Below, one piece after another: positions 15,156 through 23,191 of a stretch of 51,145 nt of DNA. The translations under genes and the position numbers were made by a program. The stretch lies in contig JAHDQF010000075.1 in the NCBI GenBank assembly GCA_018433945.1, positions 1-51,145 of the forward strand. Reading direction: 5' to 3'. Under the pieces are notes generated by a model, which was not told the DNA's origin, did not search any database, and saw only the letters and a list, made by a program, of their open reading frames with translations. The DNA comes from Proteiniphilum sp. (GTDB taxonomy: Bacteria; Bacteroidota; Bacteroidia; Bacteroidales; Dysgonomonadaceae). Within the stretch, counting starts at the first letter, position 1, and every line of letters begins with the position of its first letter.

Positions 15156-15591
15156 TCTTCACATCCACGGCATTCATTCCCTTGGGGCCGCGCTCCAGCC
15201 GATAGGTGACCCGGTCGCCCTCGGCGATCCCATGCTCGGCATTGCTCTTGTGGAAGAAGTACTTGATCACGCTGTTGCCCTCGCGGATGAATCCGAAGCC
15301 GCGCGTCTCATCGTAGAAATCGACACGCCCCTCCGGGACACCCACATCGTCGGTAACCTCCTTGCGGGGTACGGAGATCTCAATATCTTCCAGTTCAATC
15401 GCTTCCTCTTCCTGAATGGGTTCAGGCGGTGTATCGATGATCACACCGTTGGCATCGACATAGGCAATCATATCCTCGAAGGAGCTGGTGCCCTGCTGTT
15501 TGCGTTCTTCTTTTTTCTTCAGTTTCTCTTTCTTCTTCTGCTGTTTTTGCTTCTCTATCTCTCTTTTGTTGAATGAATTTGATCTTGCCAT
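15148..15591 (-). CDS. Cold-shock-domain protein with basic coiled N-terminus
   Basis: 147-residue protein. The first 35 residues are Lys/Glu/Gln-rich and probably form a charged helix ([20 protein letters not shown]). An acidic linker follows, then a C-terminal cold-shock domain beginning [15 protein letters not shown] with the aromatic RNA-binding face, then YFFHKSN. Cold-shock-domain proteins melt RNA structure. It lies 75 bp downstream of the DEAD-box helicase gene on the same strand, so an RNA-remodelling pair is likely. The gap holds period-7 and period-8 arrays. Its 3' end overlaps the hisS stop by 8 bp. Confidence 0.88.
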   Translation of the reverse strand: MARSNSFNKREIEKQKQQKKKEKLKKKEERKQQGTSSFEDMIAYVDANGVIIDTPPEPIQEEEAIELEDIEISVPRKEVTDDVGVPEGRVDFYDETRGFGFIREGNSVIKYFFHKSNAEHGIAEGDRVTYRLERGPKGMNAVDVKII

Positions 15592-15611
15592 TGATACGTT
15601 TAAAAAGTTTT

Positions 15612-15669
15612 TATGTTAGTACGTTAATACGTTCTTAGTTCGAAGCTAAAAGCTATTAGCTAACAGCTA
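15612..15669. repeat. Adjacent period-8 and period-7 arrays between two cold-shock-type genes
   Basis: Plus-strand 8-mers TATGTTAG, TACGTTAA, TACGTTCT (15612-15635) are followed by 7-mers GAAGCTA, AAAGCTA, TTAGCTA, ACAGCTA (15642-15669). On the minus strand the 7-mer array begins with the TAG stop of the DEAD-box gene and the 8-mers lead toward the cold-shock gene start. Confidence 0.75.
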
Positions 15670-16782
15670 ATTCGCAATCTGCAGCTTCCTACCCGTCAGC
15701 CTCTGGATGTCCCGCAGCATGGGCTGCTCCTCCTGCGTACAGAAAGTGAGGGCCCGTCCGCTGTTGCCGGCACGGCCGGTGCGACCGATGCGGTGCACAT
15801 AGGTCTCCGCCACGTCGGGCAGGTCGTAGTTGATCACCAGGTCGAGCTGGTCGATATCGATGCCGCGGGCGGCGATATCGGTGGCGATCAGCACCTTCGT
15901 GGTGCGTGCCTTGAAATCGCTCAGCGCCCGCTGGCGCGCGTTCTGTGACTTGTTGCCGTGAATGGCCGCACTGCCGATGCCCGCCTTGCTCAGGATCCGT
16001 GCGATCTTGTCGGCACCATGCTTGGTGCGCGAGAAGACCAGCACCGACTTGTCATGTTCCTGCTGCAGCAGGTCGATCAACAGATCCTTCTTATCCGGCT
16101 TCTCTACCAGATAGATGCGCTGATCGATGATCTCCACCACAGAGGAGACCGGCGTCACCTCCAGGCGTACCGGCTTGTGCAGGATGGTGCGTGAGAGCGT
16201 TGCGATGGAGTCGGGCATCGTGGCCGAAAAGAAGAGTGTCTGCTTGTGCTTGGGCAGCAGCGGCAGCAACCGCCTGATGTCGTGAATGAACCCCATGTCG
16301 AGCATCCGGTCTGCCTCGTCGAGCACGAAGTGGCGGATATGCTGCAGGGTGATCAAGCCCTGACCAATCAGGTCGAGCAATCGCCCAGGTGTGGCGACGA
16401 GGATGTCGACACCCCCCCTGAGGGTGTTCACCTGCGCATGCTGCTTCACTCCGCCAAAGATAACGGTGTGGCGCAGGCGGGTATACTTGTTGTACGCGCG
16501 GATGCTCTCGTCAATCTGAATCGCCAGCTCGCGCGTGGGGGTCAGGATCAGCGCCCTGATCTCTCTCTTCTTGCCCTGCGGCATGTCTGAGCAGAGCTGC
16601 TGGATAATGGGGATGGCGAAGGCGGCTGTCTTGCCGGTGCCGGTCTGGGCCAGTCCCAGGATGTCTTTGTTGTGCAGTGCAGGGATGATGGCCTGCTCCT
16701 GAATGGGTGTGGGGATGGTGTATCCTTTTTCACTAAGAGCCCTTAAGATCGGCTCCATGATTTCTAATTCGTTAAATGTCAT
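15667..16782 (-). CDS. DEAD-box RNA helicase, RhlE-like
   Basis: ATP-dependent RNA helicase of 371 residues, nearly just the two-lobe core. Motifs in order: Q motif (TPIQEQA), I AQTGTGKT, Ia PTRELA, TPGRLLD, II DEADRMLDMGF, III SAT, IV VFSRTKHGAD, V ATDIAARGIDI, VI HRIGRTGRAG. RhlE/CsdA relatives help ribosome assembly and RNA decay, often in the cold. It is followed by a cold-shock-domain gene. A TATCTTTG at 17054-17047 on this strand would give a leader of about 260 nt that includes the possible branched RNA at 16844-16926. Confidence 0.93.
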   Translation of the reverse strand: MTFNELEIMEPILRALSEKGYTIPTPIQEQAIIPALHNKDILGLAQTGTGKTAAFAIPIIQQLCSDMPQGKKREIRALILTPTRELAIQIDESIRAYNKYTRLRHTVIFGGVKQHAQVNTLRGGVDILVATPGRLLDLIGQGLITLQHIRHFVLDEADRMLDMGFIHDIRRLLPLLPKHKQTLFFSATMPDSIATLSRTILHKPVRLEVTPVSSVVEIIDQRIYLVEKPDKKDLLIDLLQQEHDKSVLVFSRTKHGADKIARILSKAGIGSAAIHGNKSQNARQRALSDFKARTTKVLIATDIAARGIDIDQLDLVINYDLPDVAETYVHRIGRTGRAGNSGRALTFCTQEEQPMLRDIQRLTGRKLQIAN

Positions 16783-16812
16783 TCGTTTTGTCTATGACTG
16801 CCGTTTTTTTTG

Positions 16813-16842
16813 GTTGATGTGGCAGCTTGGTTGCTATATTTG
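16813..16842 (+). promoter_or_regulatory. Promoter toward the ABC-F gene
   Basis: GTTG (16813-16816) and TATATTTG (16835-16842) are separated by 18 bp. It predicts a leader of about 260 nt for the ABC-F gene, covering the structured element and the MNKWWGRTE frame. Confidence 0.5.
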
Positions 16843-16843
16843 A

Positions 16844-16926
16844 CCGTACGTAGGCGGGGATCCTGATTCCCATGCCCGCTTCTACTGGGCGGTTGATCTA
16901 TCTCTCTCTGGCCGTTCCTACCGTAC
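16844..16926. ncRNA. Candidate multibranch structured leader RNA
   Basis: GTACGTAGG (16846-16854) can pair with CCTACCGTAC (16917-16926) with one bulged base. Inside are two hairpins, GGGA/TCCC (16857-16871) and GCCC/GGGC (16874-16890). The complement folds equally well, so strand is undecided. It does not match any riboswitch I can recall. Confidence 0.35.
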
Positions 16927-17046
16927 GACGGCAGGATTCGGGTTTGCGCTCTCCTCTGTCCGAAGACCCGGGAGAATCGTGTTTTATGAACAAATGGTGG
17001 GGAAGAACTGAATGAGTAGGACCTGCACGCGATATGTTACGGAGGA

Positions 17047-17054
17047 CAAAGATA
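17047..17054 (-). promoter_or_regulatory. Candidate -7 element for the DEAD-box gene
   Basis: Minus-strand TATCTTTG is an exact TAnnTTTG match, about 265 bp upstream of the helicase start. The nearest TTTG box is 22 bp further upstream, slightly long. Confidence 0.4.
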
Positions 17055-17111
17055 GACAAAAATTTTCAAACTACCCCAAAAAGCGTTTCCTTTGCACAAA
17101 ATTTCAGCGTA

Positions 17112-19046
17112 ATGGTTTCAATCGAAAACCTCACCGTGGCATTTGGCGGATTCACCCTGCTCAACGGGATATCGTTCGTGCTGAACAGGAACGAGCGGGT
17201 GGCCCTCACCGGCAAGAACGGCGCCGGCAAATCGACCCTGCTCAAGATCATGGCGGGACTCCAAAAGCCTACCTCCGGCAACATCTCTTTCCCGAAAGAG
17301 GTGTCGATCGGATACCTGCCGCAGCAGATGAAGCTGAGCGACGGACGCACCGTGCGCGAGGAGGCTTCGCTTGCTTTCGAACATCTCCGGAAGATGGAAC
17401 AGGAGTTGGAGCGGCTGCATCTGGAGATGGCGGAACGGAGCGACTACGAGTCGGACGCTTACCGGCAGGTGATCGAACGGGCGACCGACCTGCAGGAACT
17501 GCTCCAGATGTCGGGCATCCACAACTTCGAGGCGGAGGTAGAGAAGACGCTCCTGGGACTTGGTTTCGCACGGGGCGACCTGGAACGTCCCACCCGCGAG
17601 TTCAGCGGCGGTTGGCGCATGCGCATTGAGCTGGCCAAGATCCTGCTGCAGGCACCCGACGTGCTGCTGCTCGACGAGCCAACGAACCACCTCGACATCG
17701 AGTCGATACAGTGGCTGGAGAGCTTCCTCGCCACCCACACCAACGCGGTGATGCTGGTGTCGCACGACCGTGCTTTCCTCGACGCGGTGACCACCCGTAC
17801 CGTGGAGATCATGCTGGGTGAGATCCACGATTACAAGGTGAACTACAGCAAGTATGTGGAGCTGCGACGCGAGCGGCGTGAGCAGCAACAGCGGGCCTAC
17901 GAGAACCAGCAGAAGCAAATCAAGGATACGGAGGATTTCATTGAGCGCTTTCGGTATAAGGCGACCAAGTCGAACCAGGTACAGTCGCGCCTCAAGCAGC
18001 TGGAGAAGCTGGAACGCATCGAGGTGGATGAGGTGGATACCTCGCGCCTCAACCTCAAGTTCCCGCCAGCACCCCGCTCCGGCAGCTACCCGGTGATCAT
18101 GGAGGATGTCTCGAAAAGATACGGCGACCACCTCGTGTTCGGGGATGTGACCCTCACCATCGAGCGGGGCGAAAAGATCGCCTTCGTGGGCAAGAACGGT
18201 GAGGGGAAGTCAACGCTGGTAAAATGCATCATGCAGGAGATCGACCACGGCGGCAGGCTGGAGCTGGGTCACAACGTGAAGATCGGTTACTTCGCACAGA
18301 ACCAGGCAGAGCTGCTGGACGAGGAGAAGACGGTGTTCGAGACCATCGACTATGTGGCGGTGGGCGACATCCGCACGAAGATTCGCGATATCCTGGGTGC
18401 CTTCATGTTCGGCGGCGAGGCTTCAGAGAAGAAAGTGAAGGTGCTCTCGGGTGGTGAGCGAAGCCGCCTGGCGATGATACGCCTCCTGTTGGAGCCGGTG
18501 AACCTGCTGATCCTCGACGAGCCGACCAACCACCTGGACCTGGCATCGAAGGATGTGCTCAAGAAGGCGATCCGCGAGTTCGACGGCACCGCCATCATCG
18601 TGTCGCACGACCGTGATTTCCTCGACGGACTGGTGGACAAGGTGTATGAGTTCGGCGATGGCAGGGTGCGGGAGCACATTGGGGGCATCTACGACTTCCT
18701 CGCGAAGAAGAAGATGGAGACGCTACAGCAGTTGGAGCTCTCCGCATCACCCACGGCGAAACGGGAAGAGAAACGGGAGGAGCCGTCGGAGAACAAGCTC
18801 TCCTATCAGGAGCAGAAGGAGTTGAACAGGCAGCAGCGCCGCCTGGAAAAGAAGGTGGAGGAGGCAGAAAAGAAGGTGGCATCGCTCGAGGAGAAGCTGA
18901 AAGCGATGGAGGAACAGCTGGCCACACCCAAAGGGGCATCCGACATGGATCTGCTGCAGAAATACCTGGAGGTCAAGGCCCGCCTCGACCAGGCGATGAA
19001 CAACTGGGAACGAACTACGACGGAGTTGGAAAAGTTAGTGGGTTAG
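17112..19046 (+). CDS. ABC-F family ATPase (Uup/EttA-like)
   Basis: Soluble tandem ABC protein of 644 residues without membrane segments. Each ABC domain is complete: Walker A GKNGAGKST and GKNGEGKST, signatures FSGGWRMR and LSGGERSR, and Walker B LLLDEPTNHLD and LILDEPTNHLD. A linker of about 80 residues between them (after LVSHDRAFLD) is the P-site tRNA interaction motif region. The C-terminal 100 residues form a charged coiled coil as in Uup. ABC-F proteins bind the ribosomal E site and act in translation, ribosome rescue or antibiotic protection. ATG 17112 starts the conserved MVSIENLTVAFGG. The stop lies inside a period-8 array. Confidence 0.92.
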   Translation: MVSIENLTVAFGGFTLLNGISFVLNRNERVALTGKNGAGKSTLLKIMAGLQKPTSGNISFPKEVSIGYLPQQMKLSDGRTVREEASLAFEHLRKMEQELERLHLEMAERSDYESDAYRQVIERATDLQELLQMSGIHNFEAEVEKTLLGLGFARGDLERPTREFSGGWRMRIELAKILLQAPDVLLLDEPTNHLDIESIQWLESFLATHTNAVMLVSHDRAFLDAVTTRTVEIMLGEIHDYKVNYSKYVELRRERREQQQRAYENQQKQIKDTEDFIERFRYKATKSNQVQSRLKQLEKLERIEVDEVDTSRLNLKFPPAPRSGSYPVIMEDVSKRYGDHLVFGDVTLTIERGEKIAFVGKNGEGKSTLVKCIMQEIDHGGRLELGHNVKIGYFAQNQAELLDEEKTVFETIDYVAVGDIRTKIRDILGAFMFGGEASEKKVKVLSGGERSRLAMIRLLLEPVNLLILDEPTNHLDLASKDVLKKAIREFDGTAIIVSHDRDFLDGLVDKVYEFGDGRVREHIGGIYDFLAKKKMETLQQLELSASPTAKREEKREEPSENKLSYQEQKELNRQQRRLEKKVEEAEKKVASLEEKLKAMEEQLATPKGASDMDLLQKYLEVKARLDQAMNNWERTTTELEKLVG

Positions 19047-19066
19047 TAGGTTGGTAGGTTGCATTC
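19035..19066 (+). repeat. Period-8 array at the ABC-F stop codon
   Basis: Four 8-mers: TTAGTGGG, TTAGTAGG, TTGGTAGG, TTGCATTC. The second unit supplies the TAG stop at 19044-19046. The reverse complement resembles the CATACTAA units upstream of the next gene. Confidence 0.65.
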
Positions 19067-19194
19067 ATGAGGTATCTGAGAGAAACAGATATCAAAGGTT
19101 CAAAGTATCGCAAATAATGAACAACAATTATTAAGTAACGTTTTATCATTGGAAATATCGCAATACTTCCCTGATTTCCTGAAAAACGAAGGAT

Positions 19195-19234
19195 CATACT
19201 AACACACTAACATACTAACGTAATAACGTAATAA
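19195..19234 (+). repeat. Period-8 array ending in the acyltransferase start codon
   Basis: Five perfect 8-mers: CATACTAA, CACACTAA, CATACTAA, CGTAATAA, CGTAATAA. The final A is the first base of the ATG at 19234. The same 8-mers, reverse-complemented, appear upstream of the cold-shock-domain gene. Confidence 0.85.
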
Positions 19235-19776
19235 TGGCTAACATAAGCAAATTCATACTCAACAAGATCATGGGATGGAAAGTGGTGAACACTTTCCCCG
19301 AGGTACCGAAGTGCGTGCTGGCAGTAGCACCCCACACCAGCAACTGGGATTTCGTGGTGGGCAAGCTGGCTTACAACTCACTGGGACGGCAGGCCAACTT
19401 TCTGATCAAAGCGGAATGGTTCTTCTTCCCCTTCAACATTTTTTTCAGCCGCATCGGCGGGATACCGGTGAAGCGGGGAAAAAGCAAATCACTTACCGAC
19501 GTCCTGGCGAAGGAGTTCCGGACACGCGATTGGATGCACCTGGGCATCACCCCCGAGGGTACGCGCAAGCCGGTGAAAGAGTGGAAAAAAGGTTTCTACT
19601 TCATCGCCGTGAAGGCGAAGGTGCCAATCCTGCTCATCGGACTCGACTACGGCAAAAAGGAGGCGCGTGTGCTCGATCTCTTTTACCCCACCAACGACTA
19701 CCGCAAGGATATCGTGACCATCAAATCCTACTACAAGGGTATCCAGGCCAAGAAGCCGGAGAATTTTATCCTTTGA
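19234..19776 (+). CDS. PlsC-like 1-acylglycerol-3-phosphate acyltransferase family protein
   Basis: 180-residue acyltransferase of the PlsC/LPLAT superfamily, expected at the inner membrane face. The H-x4-D catalytic motif is HTSNWD (His34, Asp39). The acceptor-phosphate motif appears as ITPEGTRK, preceded by GIPVKRGKSKS. It is shorter than classical PlsC and lacks an obvious N-terminal membrane anchor, as in the small acyltransferases common in Bacteroidota. The substrate is not evident. The start codon is fused to a period-8 array. It converges with dinB, with 11 bp between the stops. Confidence 0.85.
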   Translation: MANISKFILNKIMGWKVVNTFPEVPKCVLAVAPHTSNWDFVVGKLAYNSLGRQANFLIKAEWFFFPFNIFFSRIGGIPVKRGKSKSLTDVLAKEFRTRDWMHLGITPEGTRKPVKEWKKGFYFIAVKAKVPILLIGLDYGKKEARVLDLFYPTNDYRKDIVTIKSYYKGIQAKKPENFIL

Positions 19777-19787
19777 CCAAACCTTTC

Positions 19788-20879
19788 CTATTCATCCTCT
19801 TCAAAGTTGAGGGAGAGCTGGATCCCCTCAGCAGGCAGCAGATCCTGACCGGCATCGGCGTTCCTGAGGGTGAGCCCCATCAGGCGGATCCTGCGATCGA
19901 GCAGGTCATCGGCCTGCAGCAACAGCTCCTTGCCCAGGTCGAACAGCTCGCTGTAGGTGCGGATGTAGTGTCCCACGGTGCGGCTGCGGGTGATCACCGT
20001 GAAATCGGCGTATTTGATCTTGAGCGTCAGCGTGCGCGCCAGAAACTTCCTCTTCTCAGCCCGTCGGTACACCTCCAAAGCCAGCTGGTCGAGTGCCGCC
20101 AGGATATCGACCATCTCCTCCAGGTCATCGGCATAGGTCTCCTCAGCGCCGAGCGACTTGCGCACCCGTTCCGACTCCACCTCGCGGTCATCGATGCCGC
20201 GCGCAAAGCGGTAATAGGTGCTACCCATCTTTCCAAACTCACGCACCAGGTCGATCTCCTCCCACTGCTTCAAATCCTTCCCCGTCTGAATGCCGAGTGC
20301 TTCCATGCGCGCGGCCGTCACTTTTCCCACTCCGAAGAACTTGCTCACCGGCAACTGCTCCACGAACGCCTCGGCCTGCTCCGGCTCAATGACGAACAAC
20401 CCGTCCGGCTTCTGGTAGTCGGAGGCGATCTTGGCGAGGAACTTGTTGTAGGAGACGCCTGCGGAGGCGGTGAGGCGGGTGCGGTTAAAGATCTTCTGCT
20501 TGATCTCGCTGGCGATGAGGGTCGCCGAGCGGTTGCCTTTGTGGTTGACGGTGACATCGAGAAACGCCTCGTCGAGCGAGAGCGGCTCCACCTTGTCGGT
20601 AAACTCGTGGAAGATCTGCATGATCTGGTTGGACAAATTGCGGTAATGATCGAACCGTGGCATGACAAAGATCAGCTGGGGGCACCTGCGCAGTGCCGTG
20701 ACGGAGGGCATGGCGGAGTGGATGCCATACTTCCGTGCCTCATAGCTGGCGGCGGCCACCACGCCCCGTTTGCCTTCATAGCCCACAGCGACGGGCTTGC
20801 CGCGATAATGGGGATGGTCGCGCTGCTCGATGGAGGCGTAGAACGCATCCATATCCACATGGATGATCTTCCGGTTCAT
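19788..20879 (-). CDS. dinB: DNA polymerase IV
   Basis: Y-family translesion polymerase of 363 residues. Catalytic carboxylates are at Asp9 (HVDMDAFYASIE) and Asp103/Glu104 (SLDEAFLDV). The thumb and helix-hairpin-helix region reads GVGKVTAARMEALGI. The little-finger domain follows from about residue 240. The C-terminus (LSLNFEEDE) lacks the full QLxLF-type beta-clamp peptide of enterobacteria, though LSLNF could serve. A complete promoter lies so close that the message may have almost no leader. Pol IV bypasses minor-groove lesions at the cost of fidelity. Confidence 0.95.
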   Translation of the reverse strand: MNRKIIHVDMDAFYASIEQRDHPHYRGKPVAVGYEGKRGVVAAASYEARKYGIHSAMPSVTALRRCPQLIFVMPRFDHYRNLSNQIMQIFHEFTDKVEPLSLDEAFLDVTVNHKGNRSATLIASEIKQKIFNRTRLTASAGVSYNKFLAKIASDYQKPDGLFVIEPEQAEAFVEQLPVSKFFGVGKVTAARMEALGIQTGKDLKQWEEIDLVREFGKMGSTYYRFARGIDDREVESERVRKSLGAEETYADDLEEMVDILAALDQLALEVYRRAEKRKFLARTLTLKIKYADFTVITRSRTVGHYIRTYSELFDLGKELLLQADDLLDRRIRLMGLTLRNADAGQDLLPAEGIQLSLNFEEDE

Positions 20880-20884
20880 AAGGA

Positions 20885-20915
20885 CAAATATAAGGGCAAT
20901 TTGTTACATATCAAA
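20885..20915 (-). promoter_or_regulatory. Promoter of dinB
   Basis: Minus-strand TTTG (20915-20912), 19 bp, then TATATTTG (20892-20885), an ideal Bacteroidota promoter. Only 5 bp separate the -7 box from the ATG at 20879, so transcription would begin at or next to the start codon. Confidence 0.72.
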
Positions 20916-21002
20916 GGGAAAGGAAAATTATCTGCACATCCCGTTCAGGATGATCACGGGGTCCCGTCACCTTTTCATTTATCGAAACCGCCCGCGATCT
21001 CT

Positions 21003-22469
21003 TTACGCTCCCAAGATACGTTTGCAAACCATCTCGGCGCTGATCACCGCCATGGGGAGTCCTGCCCCCGGCGTGGTGGAGGCACCCACGTAGAAGAGGT
21101 TGCCATACTCCTCGTCGAAGTTTTTCGGCCGGAGGGCGCCGATCTGGCTCAGCCGGTGTGAGAGTCCCAGGCCGCTCCCCATGTAGAGGTTGAACTGCTT
21201 CTCCCACTCCTGCGGGGTGTAGATGGTGCGGGTGACAATGTGGGGCATGATATCGATGCCGATGCGTTTGGAGAAATCGTTCAGGATGCTGTCGACAATC
21301 TCGTCGCGGTCGCTCCAGTCGGGCTTGTACTGCAGGCTGGGCACAGGGCAGACGATGAAGAGGCTCTCGCAACCCTCAGGTGCACATTCGGGATTGTGCT
21401 TCGAGACGGCATTCACATAATAGTAGGGCTTCTGCAGGGAGTCGGGGTTCTTCAGCACGTTGTGGGCGTATGACTCGAAGTTGGTACCGAGGAAGTAGTT
21501 GTGCAGCTCCAGGTCGGGCAACTTACGATCGATGCCGATGTAGATGGTGAGGTAACCCATCGTCCACTCCATCTTGAGGAGCTTCGCCTCGGAGTACTTC
21601 TTCCGCTGCAGCACCCGCCCCCGGAAGAGGGCCGCATCGGCGTTGATCAGGAAGAGATCGCCCCCGTAGTGGTTGCCCTCGCTGTCGGTGAGCTGTGTGA
21701 TGCGGTCGCCCTCCGCCTCTACTGCCGTAACCTCGGTGTTGTAGCGGAAGGTGGCGCCCCGCTTTTGCAGCGCATCGACCATCCCTTCCACGATGCGGTA
21801 CATGCCACCCTCCACGTTGTGGTAGCCATCGTGCCGGAACTCGGTGTAGGAGAGGAGGCTGTAGATGGCCATCGTGTCGAAGGGGGTGCGCCCCAAGAAG
21901 AAAGCCACCAGCGAGATGATCTGCCGTGCCTCCTGCGAGTCGAAGTATTGTTTTACGTGCTGCCAGAACGTCTTCATCAGCACGGGGATGTGCTGTGGGT
22001 TGACCCTCATCAGTGCGGCAAAATATTCGAGGTAATTATCGAAATTGCTGCGGATCACAATGTCGAACGTGTCGTGGAAGAGGGCAGCCGACTTCTTCAG
22101 GTAGCGCTCCATCTTGGCCTCGAAGCCGGGTTCGATGTCGCGAAACTGCTCCGCCAGCTTTTTGATATCCTTGTGCAGGTGGAAGCTGCGTCCTTCGGGG
22201 AAGTGCACCGAGTAGAGCGGGTCCAGCTCCACAAAGCGAAAGGGCATCTCTACGCCACACAGCTTCATGAAGTCGGTGAAGACGTAAGACATGCTGAAGA
22301 AGCTGGGGCCGGTGTCGAAGGTGAACCCCTCCTTCTCGATGCGGTTGAGCCTTCCCCCGGGGCGGTTATTTTTCTCGATGAAATGTACCTCATATCCTTT
22401 GCTTTGCAACAACAGTCCGCTGGAGAGGCCTCCCAGTCCGGTGCCGGTGATGATCACTTTTTTCTTCAT
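21003..22469 (-). CDS. crtI: Phytoene desaturase (CrtI type)
   Basis: FAD-dependent carotenoid desaturase of 488 residues, the last gene of the carotenoid operon. The dinucleotide-binding N-terminus reads VIITGTGLGGLSSGLLLQSK, followed by EKNNRPGGR. The C-terminal FAD motif lies in NLFYVGASTTPGAGLPMA, typical of CrtI. CrtI enzymes convert colourless phytoene to lycopene or neurosporene at the membrane. The usual GAGxGG glycine motif is GTGLGG here, a tolerated change. Its start overlaps the TPR gene stop by 4 bp. It is the only desaturase in the cluster, so all desaturation probably falls to it, unless it is a 3,4-desaturase paralogue. Confidence 0.93.
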   Translation of the reverse strand: MKKKVIITGTGLGGLSSGLLLQSKGYEVHFIEKNNRPGGRLNRIEKEGFTFDTGPSFFSMSYVFTDFMKLCGVEMPFRFVELDPLYSVHFPEGRSFHLHKDIKKLAEQFRDIEPGFEAKMERYLKKSAALFHDTFDIVIRSNFDNYLEYFAALMRVNPQHIPVLMKTFWQHVKQYFDSQEARQIISLVAFFLGRTPFDTMAIYSLLSYTEFRHDGYHNVEGGMYRIVEGMVDALQKRGATFRYNTEVTAVEAEGDRITQLTDSEGNHYGGDLFLINADAALFRGRVLQRKKYSEAKLLKMEWTMGYLTIYIGIDRKLPDLELHNYFLGTNFESYAHNVLKNPDSLQKPYYYVNAVSKHNPECAPEGCESLFIVCPVPSLQYKPDWSDRDEIVDSILNDFSKRIGIDIMPHIVTRTIYTPQEWEKQFNLYMGSGLGLSHRLSQIGALRPKNFDEEYGNLFYVGASTTPGAGLPMAVISAEMVCKRILGA

Positions 22470-23191
22470 TTGATATCATGTTTTTTGGTGAATGCGGGGT
22501 AGAGCTCATCCCTCACCCAGGTGAAGCCGGGAGCGAGGGAGAGCACCTTACGGTAAAAGCTGTCGGCCATGTCGATGTTGCCGGTTTCCTCGTATGCTGA
22601 AGCTATCTGCACCAGCAGCGCCAGGTAGTTCCAGTCGCCTCTGCCATTGGCTGCCATCAGCCGCTCGGCACGGAGGTAGTGTTCGATGGCCCGCTCTTTC
22701 GAACCACCGAAGAGAGGGGGCATGAAATAATCGATGTTGCCCAGCTGGATGTAACCCAGCGCATTTCTGTCGTCACCGGCTACCGATTCTTTCGCGGCAT
22801 CCAGGCTTTTAGGCCCCAGCCTCGGTGCCTTGAGGTTGGCCAGGCCGATCTGGAACCCGAGGTAGGCCGATTCATAGGCCTGCAGCAGGGGAAGGCGATG
22901 GTTCGCTTGTTTCAGTCGTTCGATCCGCTCCAGGCTGCGTTCCAGGTAACGCTTTGCCTCGCTCTTTCGTTTGTTGCCGATGCACCAGCCAATGTAGCCA
23001 TACTCATAGTTGAGCAGCTCCAGCTCGCGCTCGTTGTCCTTGCCTGCCTCGGCATGCATGGCGTCGATGGTTGTCTTCCAGGACGCCATGTCGTTGGTCA
23101 GGTAGGCCTGGTAGATGGTCTCTTTCTCACCGGCCGTTACGAGGGTGATGCAGAGGGTGATGAAAATCAATAAAAACAGTTGTCTGATCAT
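22466..23191 (-). CDS. Exported TPR-like protein in the carotenoid operon
   Basis: 241 residues from the ATG at 23191, which overlaps the upstream GT2 stop by 4 bp. A signal peptide (RQLFLLIFITLCITLVTAG) predicts export to the periplasm. The rest is helical, with tetratricopeptide-like segments: EAKRYLERSLERIERL, DDRNALGYIQLGNIDYFMPP and a C-terminal repeat EETGNIDMADSFYRKVLSLA. FGGSKERAIEHYLRAERLM is another repeat. I do not recognise a named family. Its place between a glycosyltransferase and crtI, coupled at both ends, suggests a role in carotenoid assembly or transport. That is inference only. Confidence 0.8.
   Translation of the reverse strand: MIRQLFLLIFITLCITLVTAGEKETIYQAYLTNDMASWKTTIDAMHAEAGKDNERELELLNYEYGYIGWCIGNKRKSEAKRYLERSLERIERLKQANHRLPLLQAYESAYLGFQIGLANLKAPRLGPKSLDAAKESVAGDDRNALGYIQLGNIDYFMPPLFGGSKERAIEHYLRAERLMAANGRGDWNYLALLVQIASAYEETGNIDMADSFYRKVLSLAPGFTWVRDELYPAFTKKHDIK

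Larger units (their letters stand above)
16783..17111. other. 329-bp divergent intergenic region with a possible structured RNA
   Basis: No gene of normal size. It lies between the divergent DEAD-box and ABC-F genes. It contains a TATATTTG promoter (plus), a TATCTTTG element (minus), an inverted-repeat set able to fold as a multibranch element, and a 9-codon frame reading MNKWWGRTE at 16986-17015. Confidence 0.5.

Noticed and set aside
16986-17015. Tryptophan operon attenuator
   Set aside because: The tandem Trp codons suggest one, but no trp genes follow; kept only as a low-interest short frame.
19275-21161. A 628-codon open frame on the plus strand running over the acyltransferase and antisense to dinB
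   Set aside because: It overlaps two well-identified genes in other frames, has no family resemblance, and long antisense frames are common in GC-rich genes.
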